A stretch of 64,000 nucleotides of DNA from Microvenator marinus (GTDB taxonomy: Bacteria; Myxococcota_A; Bradymonadia; Bradymonadales; Bradymonadaceae), in contig NZ_CP042467.1 of the NCBI RefSeq assembly GCF_007993755.1, forward strand, positions 1,650,001 to 1,714,000. Reading direction: 5' to 3'. Shown here piece after piece: positions 26,126-35,650 of this stretch. The notes under the pieces were generated by a model. It ran no database searches. It was not told the DNA's origin and saw nothing but the letters and a program-made list of their open reading frames with translations. Numbering within the stretch: the first letter of the stretch is position 1; each line of letters starts with the position of its first letter. The translations under genes and the position numbers were made by a program.

Positions 26126-26157
26126 AAAAAAATCTCATCTCTTGAAGGAGATGAGAT
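26125..26157 (-). terminator. terminator-like hairpin abutting a start codon
   Basis: ATCTCATCTC (26132-26141) pairs perfectly with GAGATGAGAT (26148-26157). On the minus strand the stem is followed by seven T and then the ATG of the downstream lipoprotein. It may act as an attenuator or make the two genes separately controlled. Confidence 0.6.
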
Positions 26158-26185
26158 CTTAGCGTCAAAACTTATGGCGCTCAAC

Positions 26186-27169
26186 TTACATTCCCATCAA
26201 GCAGGCACCGAACGGCAATGCACCATTAGGCCCTTGGAGGGTAGTACATTGCTCACCTTCCGCGCACTGGTCAGTGGAGCCAGTTTCGCAGAAATTGCGG
26301 CACGTGGTTGAACCTTGCGGTCCTACGCAGCCTTGACCATCGTTACATTCGTTTGGACCTGCACACGCAGCACCGACAGTTGCATCCGCCTTAAAATCGA
26401 TGCAACGCAATCCCACTTGTGTGAGATAGCAATTCTGTCCCTCAGCACAGCTATCATTCGGGAACTGTGTACATTCGTCTTCCGGAGTCTCACAGATCCC
26501 GGCGCTTCCGTCTTGAGTAATTGGTGCGCAGACATCGCCTGTGGCGCAGGAGGGCTCTCCACCCGACGGACGGCAGAATTTGATACATGTACCAGTCGTT
26601 GCACCCTGAGCGGTAGGCACACACATCATGCCCACTTCGCAAAGGTTCGCACCGCTGCACTCCTCACCTTCACCCGCTGTGCCAGTTCCTACGCAACCGG
26701 TCTGAGGTGCCGATGCGGTACCACCAGTGATGGCGCAAGATTGACCGGCTGCGCATCCAGTCTGACAAACTACGTCGCAGGCCCCAGCGAGTGTCGAAGG
26801 CACACACTCGTCTGGATTGTTATTCGTGTTGTTCGGATCAACAGTCGTGTTGTTGTTCGTGTTGTTCGGATCAACGGTCGTATTGTTGTTCGTATTGTTC
26901 GGATCAACAGTCGTGTTGTTGTTGTTGGTATTGTTCTGGTTGTTCGGGTTTCCAGTTGTCGAGACGCAATAACCACTGGTGCACATCTCTCCGGCACCAC
27001 ACACACCTGCGTTGCATGGGGAGAGACATTGTGCGGGGCTTGCGCCAACTTGCACGAGGTCTTGACCAGCTGGGCACGATGAATCTTTCGAATCATCGCC
27101 ACACGCACCAAGAATCATTACGCACGAAAGTGCAAACACGCTACTCAACCTTAAAACTGACTTTTTCAT
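26186..27169 (-). CDS. Cys-rich lipoprotein, tandem array member 2
   Basis: The 327-residue protein starts at 27169 (MKKSVLRLSSVFALSCVMILGAC) with AGGAG upstream; a longer frame is unlikely. The lipid-anchored Cys is in LGAC. The linker holds three exact 11-residue repeats (TTVDPNNTNNN). The rest is Cys-rich with the same spacing as its neighbours (CDVVCQTGCAAGQSC, GEECSGANLCEVG). It is paralogous to the other four and has no enzymatic motif. A surface adhesive or structural role is the simplest reading. Confidence 0.75.
   Translation of the reverse strand: MKKSVLRLSSVFALSCVMILGACGDDSKDSSCPAGQDLVQVGASPAQCLSPCNAGVCGAGEMCTSGYCVSTTGNPNNQNNTNNNNTTVDPNNTNNNTTVDPNNTNNNTTVDPNNTNNNPDECVPSTLAGACDVVCQTGCAAGQSCAITGGTASAPQTGCVGTGTAGEGEECSGANLCEVGMMCVPTAQGATTGTCIKFCRPSGGEPSCATGDVCAPITQDGSAGICETPEDECTQFPNDSCAEGQNCYLTQVGLRCIDFKADATVGAACAGPNECNDGQGCVGPQGSTTCRNFCETGSTDQCAEGEQCTTLQGPNGALPFGACLMGM
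26826..26924 (-). repeat. three 33-bp tandem repeats in lipoprotein linker
   Basis: Units 26826-26858, 26859-26891 and 26892-26924 are near-identical and encode 11-residue Asn/Thr/Val/Asp units in frame. The copies differ by single bases, which suggests slippage-type length variation. Confidence 0.8.
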
Positions 27170-27212
27170 CTTTTCTCCTGACCAGGCTTGGTTCATCCAA
27201 TCGAACCGATTA

Positions 27213-28418
27213 TTACTCGCAATAGTTATCTACACACATTGCCGTACATGGGGTCGTACCATTACAACAATCTTGTACTTCATTTCCAGCACTACATGGG
27301 ATTCGGCAAAGGCCCGCGTCTGGCCCTGAATCAATGCACTCAAACTCGCCGCACGAATCTGCATCAAGTGGATCGCACTCTGGTAAGCAAAGCCCGAGTC
27401 CAGCAGGACCCACATAGGGGTCACAGAGGGCGGCTGGGGTCAAACCGCTGCAATCATTGCCACCAGGCCTGCAATAGGGAATGCAAAACGCTTGTCCCTC
27501 CCCAAAGTCTTGGCACAACGTGCGGTCGCCACACCAACTTCCCGCCGGGGAACAAGACTGAAACGCCGCTCTTGGTGGACTCGTCAACGTGTTTGTGCAA
27601 AGCGCCTGTCGCTCGGTGACGAGTTCGCCACAAGCCTGCTGTGCACCACAGCTACCGACTTGGAAGGGGTCACATAGTCTCCGGCATACTCCCGCAGTGC
27701 TTGACCCGTCCGTATCGCAGAAGAATCCCTGCCCGCATTGATTATTGGAAGAGGTGCAGGCCGAACCCTCAGGCAAGTTTCCTCCCGGAAAGCAGAGGCC
27801 GAAATCATCGAGGAATTCGAGACAGGTTTGGGCGCCACACTCGGCTGTCGAGGTACACTCAGACTCGACACAATAGTTCGCATCACTGGTCGAGTTGACG
27901 GCGAGGCAGAATTGGCCGGCGCCACAACTCGAACGACTGCCTCTCTCTTCGCAAGATTGAAAGCATCGTCCTTCATTCGAACCGCTCTCAACAAGACACA
28001 AGAACCCTTCTGGTTGTGCCCCCTGACATCGGTCGCCAACTTGTGTGCAAGCCGGAAACTTACAGCCATTTTCGGTGCAAACTTGTGGTGCCACGCAGGT
28101 GGGCGAACAAGCGCTTTCACAAACCCCGGCCACGCAAGTTTCGTTGGGTCCGCACTCCGGAGAGCACGTTTCGCTCAAGTCGGGCTCCAGATCTGGTTCT
28201 CCGCCTTCGTCTGGCAAAGTTTCCATGTCAGGTTCCGGCTCAACCCCTTCATCGGGGACAGAAAAATCCGGAGCGCTTCCAAGGTCCGGCGAGATGCAGA
28301 TTCCGTCTACACATTGCCCGGGAAAGCACTCTGCGTCTTCCACACACTGGACTTCGGGAGCCTCGGCCGTCGCGCAACCAAAGAGCACCAATGCAAAAAG
28401 CAACCCGAATCCACGCAT
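27213..28418 (-). CDS. Cys-rich lipoprotein, tandem array member 3
   Basis: The 401-residue protein begins MRGFGLLFALVLFGC, a lipobox ending at Cys15, with AGGAG upstream. A short Asp/Glu/Pro-rich linker (PDFSVPDEGVEPEPDMETLPDEGGEPDLEPDL) replaces the Asn/Thr linkers of members 1, 2 and 5. Cys-rich modules follow (CSPECGPNETCVAGVCESACSPTCVAPQVC), with 'C..G..C' spacing like EGF-type repeats. Paralogous to its neighbours; function unknown, probably surface-exposed. Confidence 0.75.
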   Translation of the reverse strand: MRGFGLLFALVLFGCATAEAPEVQCVEDAECFPGQCVDGICISPDLGSAPDFSVPDEGVEPEPDMETLPDEGGEPDLEPDLSETCSPECGPNETCVAGVCESACSPTCVAPQVCTENGCKFPACTQVGDRCQGAQPEGFLCLVESGSNEGRCFQSCEERGSRSSCGAGQFCLAVNSTSDANYCVESECTSTAECGAQTCLEFLDDFGLCFPGGNLPEGSACTSSNNQCGQGFFCDTDGSSTAGVCRRLCDPFQVGSCGAQQACGELVTERQALCTNTLTSPPRAAFQSCSPAGSWCGDRTLCQDFGEGQAFCIPYCRPGGNDCSGLTPAALCDPYVGPAGLGLCLPECDPLDADSCGEFECIDSGPDAGLCRIPCSAGNEVQDCCNGTTPCTAMCVDNYCE

Positions 28419-28499
28419 ACATTCACTCCTATGTCATGAAATGTAGGGCGGTGATTGAACACGGTTCCCACCAGAATGTCAAATGAGGTGCATCAAGAC

Positions 28500-31205
28500 T
28501 CATCGCGGGTCGCGACAAACCCCCAGATCGGCCACCAGAGCCGCACATTCCATTCCGGCCGGGCACGTCGACTGCGAGAGGACTCCGTTCGAATCCGGTC
28601 CTTCGTACTCGCAGAACCTGAAACAAAGATTTCCCGCCGGATCCGCGACGCAAATCGAATCTTGGCCACACGCCTCGCCAGGGCGCGTACAGGGAGCTCC
28701 CGGCAATGCAGACTCCACGACCGGCGCACAATGCCCGACATCCGCGCTATAGGGGTAGTTGAAGAGACACGTCTCTCCGTTTGCACACCCAGTGCCCGAG
28801 AACGGATCACAACGCAACGTACACGTCGGAACCAATCCTTGCGCCCCCACATATGGCGAAAGCAACGAGAACAAGAAGTCCGTCTGTGCCGAGCGCGGAT
28901 AGAGACACTCGGCCTGAGGCACACAATCGGCTCCCGAGCACATCTCTCCGGGCGCTATCAGTCCAGAAGCGGAACAATACGTCGGCTCATCGCGTACCGA
29001 AGGCTCGGAAGCACCCACGGTTTCCAAGACAAGAGAGGCACTAGGCAGACACGAATTCTGTCCCGTTGGGCAGCTCGCATCACCGAACATTTCTGACTCG
29101 CACGCAACAGCGCATTCCCCAGCGATAAGTTCGTCGTCAATCAATTTGCATTCGCGTCCAGCCTCGCACCCAAAAGTGCCATCGGTGGCGCATAGGCTAT
29201 GACACACGCCTCTTAACTGAGGGTCGAAGTCCGGCGCCGCGTTCCCGTATTCCTGGCAATAAAGGCCTCGTTGGCATTGAGCGATACCGAACGGGTTACA
29301 CTGACTTCCCTCAACTTTTGAGCCGATCGGAGCGCAAATATCTTTCCACTCAGCCGTGTCGTCCAAGAAGACGGGGGCGCATCCCATCCCCTCTCCCTGA
29401 CAAGTCTCCGCGTTGAGGTAAGACTCCGACGACTCGCAAGTTTGCTGACAAAACCCGAAAACATCATTCCCCAAAGAAGAGCAAATGAACCTATCGCCAC
29501 CGGTTGGCTCAAGAGGCGCAGGTATTGGCAAATTTACGATTTCGAGAGCAGCACTATCGAGGGCGTCCAATGTGCCGCTCACGTAGTTTGCGTCTCCAGC
29601 CGTTAAGCCGAGTTCCGATATAATCAGCGCGGAGAACCTCGTCCTTTCGGCACCCGCCTCGAATACCAACACGTCACCTTCGAATGCCGAAGCCTCTACG
29701 CTCACCCCGGGCTCGAGCCCCTCAACGAAGAGAGTTTGGTTTTGGTCATTGGGTTCTTCTCCACTCGGTACCCCGACAAGATCGAGTGGCCCAAGATCTG
29801 TGGAGGCATGAATCACGGATACCGATCCCAGGGCGAACTCCCTCGCTCGCACTTCTGGCTCAGACCCAGCCGCCAGAATCTCAATCTCATAAGTGCCTCC
29901 GCTCTCGGCATCGAAGACGAACTCGGCGAGCGGGACGTCGGTGGAAGGGCCTCCTGCTGGTCTTAACGCGAGCGTCGTTCTTCCAGGTTCGATCTCAAAC
30001 ACGCCATCATTGAACTGGCTTCTCGGTTCGAGTTGGCCTGCCAGAGAGTCGCCCACATAAACGTCAAACTCCTCCAGATCGGTCGCGAGGTGTGCCAAAA
30101 CAATACCTGCCGGGTCTACGGGCGGATTGGGACAGCGCGAATCTCTCAAGGCTTGCGTGGTTGGACTCACTGAACCATCGGCCTCCGCCGGTGCGTCACG
30201 AATATCACAAATCGGATGGCATCGAGCCTCGCCGGCCAGACCCTGTGCTACATTTGGCTCCTGAAGCACCACGCAGAACGTCCCGTCCTCGCATTGAGAC
30301 GCGCCTGGCTCACATCGCGAAAAGGCGGGCAAATTACCCGACGGTACACAAAGCCCAAGATCCGCTGCCACTGGTTGGCAAGATTGGCCTTCGCCACACT
30401 CACCCTGGCTAAATGGCTCACACTGCTCCCCGCAGAAACCTGTATCCGGGCCTGCGATCGATTCCTCAGCCAGTAGACAATCACCACTTGCGCAAGAGCT
30501 ATTCTGGTCGCAGAGGGCACGGCAGATACCACCCAAACACCCAAGACCAGGCGAACATAGGTTGGAGATATTTCCAGATATCAAGGCCTGATCGAGTGCA
30601 GAACAAGACTCCCCTTCAGTGCGAGGTCCTGCCGCGAAACAATAGGACGCGTCGTTCCCAGCGTTGGCGCAGATGGCGCCGTTCGGAAAGTTTGGATCTC
30701 CTTCATAGAGTGCGCGACACGTATCCAATCCTGCGATTGGCCCCTCACACTCTGAAGGCTGGCAAATGGTGTCTCTGCAGGCACCAAACTGACACGCTTG
30801 ATTCGCCCCGCACTCATCGTTGGAGGTGCAAGCCGGGTCGAGACTTGACTCCACAAAGAAGCAGAGTGAACCACCTGCACATTCTCCGGCCTGACATTGT
30901 TCGTAACAGGAAGCCGAGACACCGTCGAAGCTTAGACATAGGAATCCGTCATTTGTCTCAAATCTCGGATCACAAGCTTCTTGAGGAGCCTGACACTGTA
31001 TGGGAGGCGTTGTGCACGCGCCGTCAACACAGGCCAGTCCTGCGGGACAACCACCTGGGCATTCCCCTGCATTGACGCAGAGCCCAGATTCGGCGTTGCA
31101 AACGCTTCCCTCTGGACAGCCCCCCGGACAATCATCATCGCAGCCGGAACAACCGCTGAAAACTAACAAGAAGAAGAGGCCCACTATACTGATTAAAACG
31201 CGCAC
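28500..31205 (-). CDS. Cys-rich lipoprotein, tandem array member 4 (largest)
   Basis: This 901-residue protein is the largest in the array. It starts at a GTG (31205) with AAAGGA upstream; MRVLISIVGLFFLLVFSGC gives the lipobox. CPGGCPEGSVC and similar modules repeat through the chain, interrupted by an insert at about residues 365-570 with few Cys (LEEFDVYVGDSLAGQLEPRS..., resembling a DUF4397-like beta domain: VSVIHASTDLGPLDLV). That insert makes it different from the others. I infer a large modular surface protein. No catalytic motif is seen. Confidence 0.75.
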   Translation of the reverse strand: MRVLISIVGLFFLLVFSGCSGCDDDCPGGCPEGSVCNAESGLCVNAGECPGGCPAGLACVDGACTTPPIQCQAPQEACDPRFETNDGFLCLSFDGVSASCYEQCQAGECAGGSLCFFVESSLDPACTSNDECGANQACQFGACRDTICQPSECEGPIAGLDTCRALYEGDPNFPNGAICANAGNDASYCFAAGPRTEGESCSALDQALISGNISNLCSPGLGCLGGICRALCDQNSSCASGDCLLAEESIAGPDTGFCGEQCEPFSQGECGEGQSCQPVAADLGLCVPSGNLPAFSRCEPGASQCEDGTFCVVLQEPNVAQGLAGEARCHPICDIRDAPAEADGSVSPTTQALRDSRCPNPPVDPAGIVLAHLATDLEEFDVYVGDSLAGQLEPRSQFNDGVFEIEPGRTTLALRPAGGPSTDVPLAEFVFDAESGGTYEIEILAAGSEPEVRAREFALGSVSVIHASTDLGPLDLVGVPSGEEPNDQNQTLFVEGLEPGVSVEASAFEGDVLVFEAGAERTRFSALIISELGLTAGDANYVSGTLDALDSAALEIVNLPIPAPLEPTGGDRFICSSLGNDVFGFCQQTCESSESYLNAETCQGEGMGCAPVFLDDTAEWKDICAPIGSKVEGSQCNPFGIAQCQRGLYCQEYGNAAPDFDPQLRGVCHSLCATDGTFGCEAGRECKLIDDELIAGECAVACESEMFGDASCPTGQNSCLPSASLVLETVGASEPSVRDEPTYCSASGLIAPGEMCSGADCVPQAECLYPRSAQTDFLFSLLSPYVGAQGLVPTCTLRCDPFSGTGCANGETCLFNYPYSADVGHCAPVVESALPGAPCTRPGEACGQDSICVADPAGNLCFRFCEYEGPDSNGVLSQSTCPAGMECAALVADLGVCRDPR

Positions 31206-31279
31206 GACTTTCCTTTCTTTGGAATCGTTGCATCCTACTCAGAATTCAGCCTCAGATCACGCAACACGTGGTTCTCCAA

Positions 31280-31316
31280 GAAAAAAGGCAAAAAAAAGCC
31301 CGGCAGAGCCGGGCTT
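31280..31316 (-). terminator. intrinsic terminator after lipoprotein member 5
   Basis: AAGCCCGGC (31296-31304) and GCCGGGCTT (31308-31316) form a 9-bp stem with an AGA loop and are followed on the minus strand by eight T. It ends the transcript of member 5, so member 4 needs its own promoter. Confidence 0.85.
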
Positions 31317-31336
31317 GTGGTTCGGACTAGTATTTA

Positions 31337-33190
31337 CTAACCCGCACACACTCCATATTCACCAATAGAGAGATCGATCACCTCCATTGTCATGGGGTCT
31401 TGGAATGAAGTCAAACACTGGCTCGTTCCTGGACATCCACTGGTTTCTCCCTCCGCTGGGTTTGGATTGCAGAGCATATAGCAGCCCGTTTCGCCAGAAT
31501 CGAACTGGATACAGAAGCCTCGATCAGCACAAGCAGTGTCTGGCGTCTCACAAGCACCGAAAGGCTGGGTCGTAGGCTGGGCCTGTCCTCGCTCCAAGCA
31601 GAAGCCATAACCAAGCGTTGGATTCAAAAGGTCGGCTACGCAATGCTCGTCGGCTGCGCAATCATCTCCAAACGGATCGCACAACATACGGCACTGGGCT
31701 GGCGCTTCGAGGTCTGCATTTGTACCTGTACCGACGTTGACGATATTGGTGCACAAGGAGCCTGGAGCACACGTGTTCGAGAAGATATCGTCACATGCTT
31801 CCCCATTTGCAACTGTTCCAGACTGTGAGCAAATCGGTACATCTGCAGGGAAACAAGTTTGAAGGCCGGCTGGGCAAGAGGTGTCGCTAAATCCACTTGG
31901 ATCGCAAGGCTCACCACAGACCCCGAGCTCGTCGAGAACTGGTTGGCAAACCTCTGTTCCAGAACATGCCAAGAGGGGGTTGGTATCTGCATCGCGAAGA
32001 TCGCAGTATGCTCGGCAGACACCCGCGGTTCCGTCGCCTGCAGCCTCACAGAATGCGCCTTCAACGCAATCTACAGAATCAGCTTGTGGGTCACATGCTT
32101 CACCAACAAGTTTGGTACCAGCGGCGTCGAAGAAACAAACATTCTCGCCACGAGCAGGGCGGCAATGGAACTCACCCGCACACGTGTTCTGGCCGTAGTC
32201 ATCCAGGCCACATCCTGCCAGGCAAACACCGTCGTTGGTCGGCGAGGCATCAAATGCTTCAAGGCAAAACCCGTCGCATGATGACTCCACACCCGTTCCA
32301 CAGCGCGGCATACAGGTGCCTGTCGTTGCACCTGCTTCAAAAGTCACACAAGTCGAGCCTTCACTACATTGTGCCGTCATTGCGGTCGCAGAACACTCTT
32401 CGTACGCAGGAATGTCGCCAGCATCAATACAGAAGCCGTCTTCTTCAAGAATCGGGAAGCAGCCCTGACCTGTTGGACATTGGCCGGTGCTGTATGAATC
32501 ACAGCCGACAACACAGGCGCCTACGTTTGCATCGAGGAAATCAGGGTCGGTATCGCCGAAGCATCGCTCACCCTCGCCGTCGCAACCCGCATCGTTGCTG
32601 CAGATTGGAGCGCAGATATCGTTGAGGCAGATATTCCCTGCTTCACACTGACTGTCGCTTGTACATGCAGCGCCTTCAGCGACGGTGCCTGCAGGCAGGC
32701 AGAGGAATGAATTGTTCACAGCGCCAATGCAAGTTGCGCCGTTCTCGAAGTTGAACGCGTCACACGAAGTTGTGTCGTTCCAACCGTTACATTGTGAAAC
32801 CGCACAGAATGTTGGCCCACCGTTTCTGGCAGCGAGACACGCCTGGCCGGATGGGCAAGGGTACTGTGCACCTTCGGCAGGTGGAGTACATGCTTGTGAG
32901 CATTTTGCGCCATCCCCAAGGTCTTCACAAACAAAACCAGCCCGAGTTGGGTCACCCACCGTACACGTTTCACCGACAGCATTACACTGTGTTCCGGTCA
33001 CCGTGGTTTCGTTGTTGGTTGGACCCGTTGTAGTAGGCGTGGTTTCGTTGTTCGTCTCGTTGTTGGTTTCCGTGGTGTTGTTGTTGGTCGGATTAGTCGT
33101 GTTGTTCCCCTTATCTCCACCGTCGTCACCACAGGCAACGGCGAGAGAGAGGCAAAACAAAACGCCCACATTTCTCAAATTTCTAAACAT
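31337..33190 (-). CDS. Cys-rich lipoprotein, tandem array member 5
   Basis: The 617-residue protein starts at 33190 (MFRNLRNVGVLFCLSLAVAC) with AGGAG upstream, a lipobox, then an Asn/Thr linker (NNTTNPTNNNTTETNNETNNET). Long Cys-rich modules follow (CTVGDPTRAGFVC, CSQACTPPAEGAQYPC, and GFCIDAGDIPAYEEC). It shares module style with member 4. The promoter at 33233 and the terminator at 31280 make it a separate unit. Likely surface-exposed; no enzymatic motif seen. Confidence 0.75.
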   Translation of the reverse strand: MFRNLRNVGVLFCLSLAVACGDDGGDKGNNTTNPTNNNTTETNNETNNETTPTTTGPTNNETTVTGTQCNAVGETCTVGDPTRAGFVCEDLGDGAKCSQACTPPAEGAQYPCPSGQACLAARNGGPTFCAVSQCNGWNDTTSCDAFNFENGATCIGAVNNSFLCLPAGTVAEGAACTSDSQCEAGNICLNDICAPICSNDAGCDGEGERCFGDTDPDFLDANVGACVVGCDSYSTGQCPTGQGCFPILEEDGFCIDAGDIPAYEECSATAMTAQCSEGSTCVTFEAGATTGTCMPRCGTGVESSCDGFCLEAFDASPTNDGVCLAGCGLDDYGQNTCAGEFHCRPARGENVCFFDAAGTKLVGEACDPQADSVDCVEGAFCEAAGDGTAGVCRAYCDLRDADTNPLLACSGTEVCQPVLDELGVCGEPCDPSGFSDTSCPAGLQTCFPADVPICSQSGTVANGEACDDIFSNTCAPGSLCTNIVNVGTGTNADLEAPAQCRMLCDPFGDDCAADEHCVADLLNPTLGYGFCLERGQAQPTTQPFGACETPDTACADRGFCIQFDSGETGCYMLCNPNPAEGETSGCPGTSQCLTSFQDPMTMEVIDLSIGEYGVCAG

Positions 33191-33232
33191 GTACTCTCCT
33201 GTCATCATATCTCTTACACTGAGAAGGCGCGC

Positions 33233-33261
33233 ACAGTAGAAAAAAGTCGAAACTGTGTCAA
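33233..33261 (-). promoter_or_regulatory. sigma-70-type promoter for lipoprotein member 5
   Basis: On the minus strand TTGACA (33256-33261) and TACTGT (33233-33238) are separated by exactly 17 bases, 43 bases upstream of the ATG at 33190. A good housekeeping-type match. Confidence 0.6.
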
Positions 33262-33323
33262 TCACATTGCCGAAATGTCACAAATGCGCGGGATTATTGA
33301 TTCTGGCTAGGGAAGGAAGATGT

Positions 33324-34943
33324 CTACTCTTCAGTCTTTTGCTCAAGGCGATCGCGTAGAAGATCACCGAGCGCCATGGCAGATTCTTCCTTATATTCGG
33401 TCATTTCGGACACATCACCGAGGGAGTCGCGCTTCAAGGAAAGCCCGATACGTTGCCCCTCTCGGTCAAAACTAAGCACAAGAGGTTTTACGGTATCGCC
33501 GGGCTTGACCACCTCTGTCACACGTTGAACTCGCTCTTCACGGAGCTCCGAGATGTGAATCAAGCCTTCGATTCCAGGGATGATATCGACGAACGCGCCA
33601 AAATCAGTAGTCCGTGACACCGTGACTTCGATCTTCTCTCCGGGAACGGCGATCTTGGCGGCCTGCTCCCAGGGGTCCTCGCTCAATTGCTTGAGCCCAA
33701 GGGCAAGCCTTCCTTGCTCTACGTCTACCTCAAGCACTACCGCCTCGACCTCTTGGCCGAGCTCGAGCACTTCCTCGGGTTTGACGACTTTCTTCGTCCA
33801 AGAGAAGTCAGAAATATGAATAAGGCCGTCTACACCGCTCGCTACTTCAACAAACGCGCCGAAGTCGGTGAAGTTCACAACCTTCCCGGTAACTCTAGAC
33901 CCAGCAGGGTGCTCCACAGCGAAAACCTCCCATGGATTCGGGAGGTTCCGCTTTATGCTCAAACTCAGGCGTCTTTGGTTTTGGTCGATACCAATGATTT
34001 GAACCTTCACTTCATCGCCCACATTCAAGACATCAGAGGCGTTTTGCACTCGGTCCCAAGAAATCTCGGTCACGTGGACGAGCCCTTCCACATTATCTCC
34101 GATCGCCACGAACGCACCAAAATCAACCAGGCTCGTGACTTTTCCTTCGAGGATATCTCCCTCAGTAAATCCGTCGATCGAGGTCTCCCACGGGTCATCT
34201 TGGAGCTGCTTATGTCCAAGTCCTATGCGCCCTCGCTCTTCATCCACATCGAGCACCACAACACGCACTCGGTCTCCGACCTGCATGAAGTCCGAAGGTC
34301 GCCCAACGCGTCCCCAACTCATATTGTCACGGTGAAGGAGGCCTTGCACACCAGCGCCAATCTCTACAAAAGCGCCATAACGTGTGACGGTGTGAACCAC
34401 TCCGTCAAACTGCTGGCCTGGGCTTAGCTCTTCGAGAAGCTTCTTCTTCTCGTCTTCGAGGCTCTCTTCCAACAAGGCACGTCGGCTCAGTACAAGGTCG
34501 GCATCCTTTTCATTGAACTCGATGACCTTAAAGGGCATTCGACATCCAATGAGAGGAGTCGCATCTTCGACGCGATACCGGTCGATCTGGCTCATCGGCA
34601 CGAACCCACGAACACCAACATCCACACTCAAGCCACCACGATTGACACTGAGGACTGTCCCCTCAACGACGGCACCCTCTTGGGCCCATCGCTTCAATTC
34701 TTCCCAGAGGCCAAGAGACTTTGCCTTGCGCCACGAAGCTTCCCAATACTCAGGCGTTTGGGACTCCACCAGTACTTCGATCGACTCACCCTCTGCGGGT
34801 TCTACGAGAAACTCGTCAGCTTCTACAAAGGCTGGAACATCGGAGCCGATATCAAAAAGGAACCCGTATTCGTTCTTTCCACTCAAGGTGGCGGTGACGA
34901 TGGTATTCTCGAGATTCTCGCTAGCAACTTGGACATCATTCAT
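33324..34943 (-). CDS. rpsA: 30S ribosomal protein S1
   Basis: The 539-residue product has six S1 OB-folds, seen as the recurring G-x(2)-x-x-x-FGAFV-x(4)-GL(I/V)H pattern, for example GKVTSLVDFGAFVAIG, GKVVNFTDFGAFVEVA and VTVSRTTDFGAFVDII. It binds mRNA leaders on the 30S subunit. I choose the ATG at 34943 (MNDVQVAS): AAGGG then sits nine bases upstream, while the ATG at 34952 has no spacing. It lies 38 bases downstream of thiE. Confidence 0.95.
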   Translation of the reverse strand: MNDVQVASENLENTIVTATLSGKNEYGFLFDIGSDVPAFVEADEFLVEPAEGESIEVLVESQTPEYWEASWRKAKSLGLWEELKRWAQEGAVVEGTVLSVNRGGLSVDVGVRGFVPMSQIDRYRVEDATPLIGCRMPFKVIEFNEKDADLVLSRRALLEESLEDEKKKLLEELSPGQQFDGVVHTVTRYGAFVEIGAGVQGLLHRDNMSWGRVGRPSDFMQVGDRVRVVVLDVDEERGRIGLGHKQLQDDPWETSIDGFTEGDILEGKVTSLVDFGAFVAIGDNVEGLVHVTEISWDRVQNASDVLNVGDEVKVQIIGIDQNQRRLSLSIKRNLPNPWEVFAVEHPAGSRVTGKVVNFTDFGAFVEVASGVDGLIHISDFSWTKKVVKPEEVLELGQEVEAVVLEVDVEQGRLALGLKQLSEDPWEQAAKIAVPGEKIEVTVSRTTDFGAFVDIIPGIEGLIHISELREERVQRVTEVVKPGDTVKPLVLSFDREGQRIGLSLKRDSLGDVSEMTEYKEESAMALGDLLRDRLEQKTEE

Positions 34944-34990
34944 TTTGGGCATCCCTTGGTGTGATTTTCACCGCGTGAGCGCGCGTCTTA

Positions 34991-35644
34991 CTACAGCTTT
35001 GCCCCTAGTTCCAGTCTGACGCGCTCAACAACGCCCAAGAGTTCACGCGCTGCCCCCTCGGGCGATTCAGCGTCACATATGGCCCGGACCACTGCGGCAC
35101 CATCAGCACCAGCACCAATCACTTCGACGATATTGGAAAGCTCTATCCCCCCGATACCCACGACGGGAATACCAACCGCCGCTTTGATCTCTCGAATCAA
35201 CCCAACCCCTTTCGGTCCCGAGGCGTTAGCCTTGGTGGCGTGTGCATCAAAGATGGCTCCACAACCAAGATAGTCCGCCCCCATGGCTTCGAGCTCCTGT
35301 GCACGCCTCGAGTCGCCCGCCGATGCCCCGATAATCTTGTCGCCGATCATCTCTCGTACGTCCGAGACACTCGCGTCGTGCGGCCCGACATGCACACCGT
35401 CGGCGCCGCATTCAAGAGCGAGATCAATACGATCATTGATCAGAAGGACTGCCCCCATCTCATGTGCCGCTTCAACCAAGTGCCGAGCCTCGTCAACGCC
35501 GACCAAATCATGCTTGTCGCGAAGTTGAAACACCCGAACGCCAGCCCGAGCCGCACCGCTCAAAATCCCCAGCAGGTCTCGCCCGGGTTTGGCGTCCAAT
35601 ATGGCATACACCCCAAAATCGATGGTTTCCGTTCTTGCCCCCAT
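34991..35644 (-). CDS. thiE: thiamine-phosphate synthase
   Basis: The 217-residue TIM barrel condenses HMP-PP with HET-P in thiamine synthesis. Landmarks are VFQLRDKHD, LLINDRIDLALECGADGVHVG, ASAGDSRRA, GADYLGCGAIF and GIPVVGIGGIELSNI. It lies six bases downstream of lipA, and its product TPP is a cofactor of the pyruvate dehydrogenase E1 encoded at 47099-49177. Confidence 0.9.
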   Translation of the reverse strand: MGARTETIDFGVYAILDAKPGRDLLGILSGAARAGVRVFQLRDKHDLVGVDEARHLVEAAHEMGAVLLINDRIDLALECGADGVHVGPHDASVSDVREMIGDKIIGASAGDSRRAQELEAMGADYLGCGAIFDAHATKANASGPKGVGLIREIKAAVGIPVVGIGGIELSNIVEVIGAGADGAAVVRAICDAESPEGAARELLGVVERVRLELGAKL

Positions 35645-35650
35645 CTCTCT

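Noticed and set aside
26826-26924. CRISPR-like repeats
   Set aside because: The 33-bp units are contiguous, in frame with a coding sequence and without spacers.
26315-27082. A 255-codon plus-strand frame in lipoprotein member 2
   Set aside because: It arises from the Asn/Thr and Cys codon bias read backwards; the lipobox gene on the other strand is clearly real.
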